Shown: positions 21,836-27,647 of the stretch, in pieces
Layout of the letters: each line of letters starts with the position of its first letter
Numbering within the stretch: the first letter of the stretch is position 1
Source: Bacteriovoracaceae bacterium
Lineage (GTDB): Bacteria; Bdellovibrionota; Bacteriovoracia; Bacteriovoracales; Bacteriovoracaceae
DNA length: 27,647 bases
Reading direction: 5' to 3'
Assembly (NCBI GenBank): GCA_947442115.1
Contig: CANEVK010000002.1
Coordinates: 1-27,647, forward strand
Program-made: the position numbers and the translations under genes
Notes under the pieces: model-generated
What the model was told of the DNA's origin: nothing
What the model saw: the letters and a program-made list of their open reading frames with translations, nothing else
Database searches by the model: none

Positions 21836-23456
21836 AGGGGCCAATTTTTTTATAAATGGCATCCATATCTTTTTCCAGATCATTCACAACTCCACCTTCT
21901 CCACACATCACTTGCGCAGCAGAGGATTGAGGTGCGACTCGAAAAATACCTTTGGAGCAATCTTTGGTATTTATATTTTTAAGTTCTTCCGAATCATCGA
22001 AAAGTTTGAGTCGCTCTTTCCAAGCCTTTCCGGCATCACAAAAATCTTTCCATTCAATGGCTTTCTCAGAACATTTTTCCAGGGCCCTATCTTGAATCGG
22101 ATAATCAAAAAATTTACTCTTAAAAAGGCGGTTGATATCTGATTCAATTTTTCCTGTAAAAATATAAGAAATGAGATTTTCCGAATGGCGTAGTTTTGTT
22201 GGGTCAGGTTTTAATTTATTTTTTTCAGCGAGGCGATCCATATGAAACTTTCTGACCTCGGCGAGCTTGGCAAGAATTTTGGCCTGGCAATCCGCCGGTG
22301 CCTTACAATTCTTTAGATTTTGCGCATACTCAAGCAGAGGATTTATCATATCAGTATACTCTTGCTTGGAGTAATACCCCATTTGCTTCATATCTTCATA
22401 AATTAAAAGTTCGCTCTTATCAGGAGAAGTAAAATGATTTTTTAAATTATTTATTTTCCAACTTAAGATATCTGAATCTACCTCTGGAAAAAAAGTTTCT
22501 CTTTTATAAAGACTTTCAAATTTATTGAGAGACTCCTCACAAACGGGATCAAGACGACACAGGAGTCTTTCCTGATTATACGAAATTTTCACATCAATCA
22601 CCTGGTACCCATTTGGGGACTGTGGATCGAGTTTAAGGGCTGCTTTAAGTCCATCTCCACTTTTAAGTAACATAACACCTGGAGTATGACGGGGCATAAG
22701 ATACTCAGGTTTATTTTTACATTCAAAATATTCCAGTTGGGAATTGGCCCCGAAATTAAGTTTGAACTGATCGAGTTCATGCGCCTTGAGGATTTTATCA
22801 AATTCTTCCTTATCTGTTTTTGTCCCATCGAATTTTACCTGAAGTTCATCTGCATCCCTTTCAAGATTATCCAATTCCTCATTAATTTTCTTATCAAGAG
22901 ACTTTATCTCCTTCTCCCAACTTTGAACTGAATTTTGGTTAAAAGCCACTTGATTAAATGTGGTCTCAAAATCCTCGGCAATTTTTTTATCATCTGCTTT
23001 TAGAGTATAATAAACGGCCTGGGCGAGATTGTATTTACCTTCATCAGTAAGCTTTATATATTTTTTGAGCATCTTGGAGTGCTCACCTTTTCTCAAAGTA
23101 TTAAGGTGACTCTCCTTTTGGCGAAATTCTTTAAGATCATCCTCATTTTTTTTCAGCTCAATCATTCTTTTATCGAGATAATCCGTTTTAAGAAATTCTA
23201 TGGTGTTTGACGATTCATTTAATAGGCCACTTAACTTAGCTTGACTGCTTTTTATGATGTCTTTTTCTTCCTCTAAAAGTTTTGGACTTTTATACTCATC
23301 AATCTGTTTTTTAAAGGCAGTGAGATCCGTTTCTTTTACTTCTAATGCCTCTTTCTTTTTTTGTATTTTCTCCATGCGCTTAATTATTTCTTCGTGACCA
23401 GCAAGAAGAGATGAGTTCCACAAAAAAAACATGAAAAGGGCGAAAAGATAATTCAT
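21834..23456 (-). CDS. Secreted coiled-coil, Cys-containing protein of unknown function
   Basis: 540 residues. Signal peptide MNYLFALFMFFLWNSSLLAG, cleaved about residue 19-20. Residues about 21-235 are highly charged Lys/Glu-rich helix without cysteine, compatible with long coiled coils (KRMEKIQKKKEALEVKE, KEFRQKESHLNTLRKG). The remaining 300 residues contain nine cysteines, including LCRLDPVCEE and NCKAPADC pairs, and look folded, probably with disulfides, in the periplasm or outside. I recognise no family. AAGGG lies about 5 bases before the ATG. The gene follows the Q-rich secreted gene across a strong terminator hairpin, so it may be co-transcribed at reduced level; the similar architecture of the two suggests related jobs, which is inference. 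Confidence 0.8.
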   Translation of the reverse strand: MNYLFALFMFFLWNSSLLAGHEEIIKRMEKIQKKKEALEVKETDLTAFKKQIDEYKSPKLLEEEKDIIKSSQAKLSGLLNESSNTIEFLKTDYLDKRMIELKKNEDDLKEFRQKESHLNTLRKGEHSKMLKKYIKLTDEGKYNLAQAVYYTLKADDKKIAEDFETTFNQVAFNQNSVQSWEKEIKSLDKKINEELDNLERDADELQVKFDGTKTDKEEFDKILKAHELDQFKLNFGANSQLEYFECKNKPEYLMPRHTPGVMLLKSGDGLKAALKLDPQSPNGYQVIDVKISYNQERLLCRLDPVCEESLNKFESLYKRETFFPEVDSDILSWKINNLKNHFTSPDKSELLIYEDMKQMGYYSKQEYTDMINPLLEYAQNLKNCKAPADCQAKILAKLAEVRKFHMDRLAEKNKLKPDPTKLRHSENLISYIFTGKIESDINRLFKSKFFDYPIQDRALEKCSEKAIEWKDFCDAGKAWKERLKLFDDSEELKNINTKDCSKGIFRVAPQSSAAQVMCGEGGVVNDLEKDMDAIYKKIGP

Positions 23457-23470
23457 ATTTTCCCTTAAAT

Positions 23471-23494
23471 GAAAAAGGCCCTCCGAAGAGGGCC
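23471..23494 (-). terminator. UUCG-tetraloop hairpin between the two secreted-protein genes
   Basis: On the minus strand GGCCCTC, loop TTCG, GAGGGCC, then TTTTTC. The perfect 7-bp GC-rich stem with a UUCG tetraloop is very stable, although the T-tract is only five or six. It sits 10 bases after the stop of the Q-rich gene and just before the RBS of the next gene, so it could be a full or partial terminator or an mRNA-stabilising stem. Confidence 0.8.
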
Positions 23495-23504
23495 AAAATA
23501 TTTT

Positions 23505-25580
23505 CTATCTATTTCCATACATGTTGTACTGGCCGTAGGCTTGGTAAGGACTCCCCCAGTAGCTCTGCTGCTGTTGATAGCCCTGCTGCTGAAATGGATT
23601 TTGCTGACCATTAAAAAAGCCAGGCTGCTGCTGATAGCCTTGATAATTAAAATTATAGGCCCCTTGCTGTTGCTGGTACGGATTATAGTTTTGATTATAA
23701 AATCCGTACTGGTTCCCCATGTTCGACCCAAACTGTCCGCCGGCATAAAATTGGTTATTATAACCAGGTTGCTGATACATTTGTTGTTGGTACATTTGTT
23801 GCTGGTATTGATTCTGCTGCTGATTCTGCTGTTGATTCTGCTGCTGATCATAACCCTGAAAATCAAACTGGTAGCCCTCATCATTTCGTGGTGATGGTGA
23901 TGTATTGTTATAAGTTACTTCTTGGGCCGGCTCGCCGGTCTGATCAGCAACATAGTCACGGCCTTGTTTCTCAAGTTCAGCATACTCTTTGGCCTTTTGC
24001 TCATACTCTAAGGCGCGCTCAGCATCGACTTTATTAAAATGTTGAAGCTCGGCCTGAAGTTCCTGGATTCGGAGTTGAGAGTCCTGGATACAGCGTTGGA
24101 CATTTCTGTAAGGACGGTAGCAGTGACCACCTTGGCGCATGCGAGCATACTCACGCTGTATTTCTTCACTAAAATTTCTAGTTCTCACCTGGATATTTTC
24201 TCTCATCTGCGAAGCCAGATCATAATAAGTCTGAGCGTAACCAGTGACCTGCCCAGTGCGAATTTGGTAGTTTTCTTTTTTTACTTCTAACTCATCAGCA
24301 TAGGCCTGTCTTAAATTGGTCGCTCGAGTTTTTGCCACTTCAGGCGTGATGACAACTCCTTTCTCTGTGGCCCCCAAACGGGCATGGGAGACAATTAAAG
24401 CCTTAATCCCATTGGATCTTTCAGCATCATCAAAACGTCCGTCAGCTTCAAGTTTCTGCACCACGGCCGCAGTGATATAGGGTGATTGATTATAGGGCTT
24501 CAATTCCTCGAGGATTTTATTCATTTCAGCGAACAAAGTTTTTTTCTGATCACCCTGAGCTTTTTGAGCAGCTTCATAAAGAGCTTTTGCCCGATCAATT
24601 TTTGGCTGGATGATGTATTTTTCAAAATCCGCGATCGTCTTGAGGTCTTCCTCTTTGTAATTTCCTTCAGTGATCGCCTTGGCTGATGTTTTTACGGCGT
24701 CTAAAATTAATTTATCCCTGATGTCATTTAAATTATCTTCATAAACCTGATATTTTTCAATAAATTCTGAAATCTTGGCATAATCACCACAATCTTCAAT
24801 TTCCTCTCGCTCAGCTGCCATCCGATCACTTTCAATATCTTGAAGAGATTTGACTAAGTATCCATCTGGAAGAATTTTTTCAAAGTGCTTACAACCGTCT
24901 ATTTCTTTAAAGTCACCATAATTAGAACCAGTTATTGGGGATTCCATACCCGTTGATAAAAAAAGGAGATCGCCACTTTCATTGTAATCACCAAACTTTT
25001 CATCCAAGAAGCCTGGATAGATAGCACTCTCGACAACTCCCTTCTCACTTATGACTCCAGTATCTTTTAAGCACTGCTTAAATCCGGACATGTTAGCTTT
25101 TACATTAATCTCTTTATTATTAGGTTCACCCTTTACAACTTCTTTGACTTTGTACTTACATAAGCCATCGGAATTGCAATCAGCTCCTTGCTTAATTTTT
25201 GCTTCAATAGAATAGACCCGTTTCCCATTTATCACGTTTGACACTGAAACCCATTCGATCATGGAGGAACAGTTGCTTATCATCTTTGGAGACTTGAGCG
25301 ATAATTGACCACTTCGAGGATCATGCCCTAATTTAAGTTTTCTATTATCTTCAAGTATCATCTTCGTTATGTACTTGAGGGGAATCGAGGACTGATCTTT
25401 ATCACAGTCTCCAGATTTTTTTACCACTATATTTTTTTCAGCAACTTTTTCATTTTTTTGATCATTAGAATTTGAACTCTGTTCTAATGTTTCTTGATAA
25501 TCATCGAGGGCTTCAAGTATACCTTGCCCATAGGATGATTGAGCTAGAAGTGAAAGTAAGGCGACCGTAAACATTTTCAT
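23505..25580 (-). CDS. Secreted protein with coiled-coil core and prion-like Q/N/Y/G-rich tail
   Basis: 691 residues. Signal peptide MKMFTVALLSLLAQSSYG, cleaved before QGILEALDD. Residues about 19-255 contain eight cysteines (GDCDKD, SNCSSM, GADCNSDGLC, QCLKDT, DGCKHF, EDCGDY), probably disulfide-bonded. About 256-555 is helical and charged (DRAKALYEAAQKAQGDQKK, EYARMRQGGHCYRPYRNVQRC). From about residue 570 to the end, some 120 residues are almost only Q, N, Y, G, F, P and M, with QQQN and QQQMY repeats, a classic prion-like low-complexity composition. The family is unknown to me. The start has only weak GGGG upstream. Such tails can self-associate or serve as adhesive or surface material; that is inference, and nothing in the sequence names a function. 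Confidence 0.82.
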   Translation of the reverse strand: MKMFTVALLSLLAQSSYGQGILEALDDYQETLEQSSNSNDQKNEKVAEKNIVVKKSGDCDKDQSSIPLKYITKMILEDNRKLKLGHDPRSGQLSLKSPKMISNCSSMIEWVSVSNVINGKRVYSIEAKIKQGADCNSDGLCKYKVKEVVKGEPNNKEINVKANMSGFKQCLKDTGVISEKGVVESAIYPGFLDEKFGDYNESGDLLFLSTGMESPITGSNYGDFKEIDGCKHFEKILPDGYLVKSLQDIESDRMAAEREEIEDCGDYAKISEFIEKYQVYEDNLNDIRDKLILDAVKTSAKAITEGNYKEEDLKTIADFEKYIIQPKIDRAKALYEAAQKAQGDQKKTLFAEMNKILEELKPYNQSPYITAAVVQKLEADGRFDDAERSNGIKALIVSHARLGATEKGVVITPEVAKTRATNLRQAYADELEVKKENYQIRTGQVTGYAQTYYDLASQMRENIQVRTRNFSEEIQREYARMRQGGHCYRPYRNVQRCIQDSQLRIQELQAELQHFNKVDAERALEYEQKAKEYAELEKQGRDYVADQTGEPAQEVTYNNTSPSPRNDEGYQFDFQGYDQQQNQQQNQQQNQYQQQMYQQQMYQQPGYNNQFYAGGQFGSNMGNQYGFYNQNYNPYQQQQGAYNFNYQGYQQQPGFFNGQQNPFQQQGYQQQQSYWGSPYQAYGQYNMYGNR
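23776..23845. repeat. Tandem short repeats in the Q-rich tail coding region
   Basis: Two copies of a 15-base unit (23776-23790 and 23791-23805, coding QQQMY) differ at one base. Three copies of a 12-base unit (23810-23821, 23822-23833, 23834-23845, coding QQQN) also differ at one base. Lengths are multiples of three, so slippage would change tail length without breaking the frame. Confidence 0.85.
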
Positions 25581-25632
25581 AAATGCCCCAAAAAGTTGAG
25601 TTAACCCAAAATCTTTTCGGGCCCAAGGCCTT

Positions 25633-25661
25633 AAAACTTAAGTTTTTACACCATGGTGTAA
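25633..25661. repeat. Two adjoining perfect palindromes at the priA 3' end
   Basis: AAAACTTAAGTTTT (25633-25646, 14 bp) abuts TTACACCATGGTGTAA (25646-25661, 16 bp); the second contains the priA stop codon. A GGCC-TTG-GGCC element follows on the minus strand. There is no long T-tract, so this is not a typical terminator. It is the only notable content of the 65-base gap before the Q-rich gene. Confidence 0.6.
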
Positions 25662-27643
25662 GGATCAATATCTATTTTATAGGTCACAGAGCTTAATGAT
25701 TTATAGTTATTTTCAAATGTTTTTAAGAGGTTATGAAGTTGAGCGGTCTCACTCGATTTCAATAAAATTGACCAAGTAAATTGGTTTGATTTCTTTTCAA
25801 TCGATGCGGGCCTTGGGCCTAAGAGAATGACTTCTGGAAAATGCGCGGCTATCAAATGACGAAACATCGGGCCAACCTGCTCAGCAACATGGCCGATGAG
25901 TTTATCTTGAAAGCGAGAGGTGAAATGAATCATGGCTAATCTTTTAAAAGGAGGGCAGTCACATAATTCCCTCATTCTAATTTCGTCCTGATAAAACCCA
26001 TCAAAATCATGAGACTTAACAATTTGGAAAACTCTATTATCCGGATTGAGGGTTTGAATTAAAACTTTTCCATCTTGAGAATATCTTCCGGCCCTACCTG
26101 AAACTTGAGTGAGTGTTTGAAAAACTCTCTCTGAAGATCGAAAATCTGGAAAATTCAACTGACTATCAATGCCCAAAATTAGAACCAGCTTCACCCGTTC
26201 AAAATTATGTCCTTTTGAAAGCATTTGAGTGCCCACCATAATATCAACTTCACCCTTATGAAACTCTTCTAGGCGATTTTCAAGCTGGGTGAATGTTTTA
26301 ATTTCTTCGCGATCAAAACGCTCAATTCTCGCTTGTGGAAAATACTGCTGAAGGACATCTTGAATTTTTTCAGTACCAAAACCTTTATGCACCAAAGTCA
26401 TACAGGCACATTGAGGGCATTGGGCCGGGAGAACATCTTTATAGTCGCAGTGATTACACGCCAGTATATTTTTTAATCTATAAAAGCGTAAACTCACTGA
26501 ACAGTTGGGACAACTAAATTGATGTCCACAAGAGCGACACTGAATATAATTAGCAAAACCCAGACGGTTAACAAACACCAAGACCTGCTCTTTTTTGGCC
26601 AGAGCATTTGCGATGGCATCAAGAGATTTTGGCACCAAAGGCCAGTACTCCTTTCCCCCTTCTGTTTTTTCTCGCGCATCGATAAGCTCGACCTGAGGAA
26701 GAAATGCATCTCCCGCTCTTTGTCTTAATTCATGCAGATTTTTTTCACCAGCTTGGGTATGAAAAAATTGGTAAGTCTCAAGACTGGGTGTAGCTGAGCC
26801 CATAATGAGGGGGATATTGAGAAGCTGGGCTTTTTTTGAGGCAACGTCACGAGCATTATAAGGACATCGATCATCTTGCTTAAAAGAAGTATCATGTTCC
26901 TCATCAATCACAATCAGACCTAAATTTTTTAAAGGGATAAAAACAGAACTTCTTACACCTAAAATAAGAATAGGTTCTTCTGCAGAGCGAGCCGCCTGCC
27001 AAATTTGAAATTTTTGAGAATCTGAAAGCTCAGAGTGGTAAGTGAGTATTTTCGCTTTTATATATTTTGAAAAAGTTGTGGTGAATTGAGGGGTAAGATT
27101 TATTTCAGGGAGTAAAAAGAGCACACTCTGACCTTTGTTGAGTGTCTCTCGAATAAGATCTAAGTAGACGGCTGTTTTTCCACTCCCAGTCACTCCATGA
27201 ACTAGATATCTAGAAAATTTTCCAAGGCCTTGGCGAATATCTTCAACCGTCGAGCGCTGTTTATTATTTAAGTCGAATTCCAGATCTTTGCCCTCCCCCT
27301 CTTCCTGCTGAATGGGACGTGGTCGTTTGAGGGCATGGGGCAAACAATCAAATATCAATTGACCTAAGCTGTAATGGTAATAACTCGCCATCCATTCAAA
27401 GAGCTGAAGCTCTGATTCGCTTAAACTCTCAGGCAGCAATTGGTGGATAGATTTTATTTTATCTTGGGATGTTTCCCGGTATTCATTTGATTCAGACTCA
27501 TCAGTTGAGATCACACAACCAAATTCTTTTCTTTTACCCAGTGGCACTTCAACCACCTGACCGCGCTGCAAGTCCCCCTCATAAAAATATAAGAGACCAG
27601 ATTTTTTCAAAGGAAAATTAACTGCGACTCGAGCAACTTTCAT
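25646..27643 (-). CDS. priA: Primosomal replication-restart helicase PriA
   Basis: 665 residues, complete from the ATG at 27643, 4 bases from the window edge, so promoter and RBS are outside. The N-terminal DNA-binding domain (MKVARVAVNFPLKKSGLLYFY) is followed by Walker A GVTGSGKT (150-157), the DEEH box (247-250), SATPS (motif III, about 283-287), and a zinc-binding insert with eight cysteines spaced C-x2-C-x5-C-x2-C-x14-C-x2-C-x9-C-x2-C (369-412), the PriA hallmark. GFGTEKIQ and GRAGR in the second RecA-like domain complete the helicase. It reloads the replisome at stalled forks. It is somewhat shorter than E. coli PriA (732), with a compact N-terminal part. Confidence 0.97.
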   Translation of the reverse strand: MKVARVAVNFPLKKSGLLYFYEGDLQRGQVVEVPLGKRKEFGCVISTDESESNEYRETSQDKIKSIHQLLPESLSESELQLFEWMASYYHYSLGQLIFDCLPHALKRPRPIQQEEGEGKDLEFDLNNKQRSTVEDIRQGLGKFSRYLVHGVTGSGKTAVYLDLIRETLNKGQSVLFLLPEINLTPQFTTTFSKYIKAKILTYHSELSDSQKFQIWQAARSAEEPILILGVRSSVFIPLKNLGLIVIDEEHDTSFKQDDRCPYNARDVASKKAQLLNIPLIMGSATPSLETYQFFHTQAGEKNLHELRQRAGDAFLPQVELIDAREKTEGGKEYWPLVPKSLDAIANALAKKEQVLVFVNRLGFANYIQCRSCGHQFSCPNCSVSLRFYRLKNILACNHCDYKDVLPAQCPQCACMTLVHKGFGTEKIQDVLQQYFPQARIERFDREEIKTFTQLENRLEEFHKGEVDIMVGTQMLSKGHNFERVKLVLILGIDSQLNFPDFRSSERVFQTLTQVSGRAGRYSQDGKVLIQTLNPDNRVFQIVKSHDFDGFYQDEIRMRELCDCPPFKRLAMIHFTSRFQDKLIGHVAEQVGPMFRHLIAAHFPEVILLGPRPASIEKKSNQFTWSILLKSSETAQLHNLLKTFENNYKSLSSVTYKIDIDPYTMV

Positions 27644-27647
27644 TACA

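Noticed and set aside
23469..23894. A plus-strand 141-codon frame rich in Leu and Ile opposite the Q-rich tail
   Set aside because: It is the antisense reading of Gln/Asn/Tyr codons, which gives Leu/Ile/Val automatically; it has no RBS and overlaps a well-supported gene.
1..27647. CRISPR arrays, insertion sequences, prophage or integrated elements
   Set aside because: No regularly spaced repeats, transposase or integrase frames, or flanking direct repeats at the tRNA were seen.

Overview
The window is ordinary-looking chromosomal DNA, low in GC and densely coded, from a Gram-negative bacterium. It encodes outer-membrane barrels, several lipoproteins, a Slt70-type periplasmic transglycosylase and an AmgK-MurU sugar-salvage pair. 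These features, together with the many secreted proteins of unknown function, fit the Bdellovibrionota, perhaps a Bacteriovorax/Peredibacter-like predator. That placement is inference from gene content and style; no rRNA or other phylogenetic marker is present. I see no insertion sequence, phage, CRISPR array or integrase.

Layout. 1-248 (minus) is the 5' part of a membrane protein gene cut by the window edge. 274-462 (plus) is a small 2[4Fe-4S] ferredoxin. 452-3917 (minus) is a four-gene envelope unit, in transcription order: LysM lipoprotein, an M48-like lipoprotein that has lost HExxH, AmgK-like kinase, MurU-like nucleotidyltransferase. 4002-4676 (minus) is a deoxynucleoside kinase. 4809-9350 (plus) runs outer-membrane barrel protein, tiny LptM-like lipoprotein, folK, acyl-CoA dehydrogenase, etfB, etfA. 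9381-12440 (minus) holds a Gln-rich membrane-anchored protein, a ribbon-helix-helix-like small protein, a DUF4388/PATAN-like protein and Mrp. 12541-17426 (plus) holds a HAMP membrane protein, an Slt70-like lytic transglycosylase, an ABC ATPase and its permease. 17423-20157 (minus) is tRNA-Gln, prs, pth, ychF. 20322-21803 (plus) is a porin-like barrel. 21834-25580 (minus) holds two large secreted proteins of unknown function, one with a prion-like Gln/Asn/Tyr tail. 25646-27643 (minus) is priA.

How the genes fit together. Housekeeping functions (folate, PRPP, peptidyl-tRNA rescue, replication restart, Fe-S carrier, dNTP salvage) are interleaved with envelope functions. Three loci concern peptidoglycan: the LysM/M48-like/AmgK/MurU unit, the Slt-ABC unit and, less directly, the secreted coiled-coil proteins. 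The acyl-CoA dehydrogenase with EtfBA forms a beta-oxidation electron-transfer module. The least described parts are the degenerate M48 lipoprotein unit, the 52-codon LptM-like lipoprotein hidden between two longer genes, and the secreted pair at 21834-25580. All functional statements come from reading motifs by eye, with no database search.
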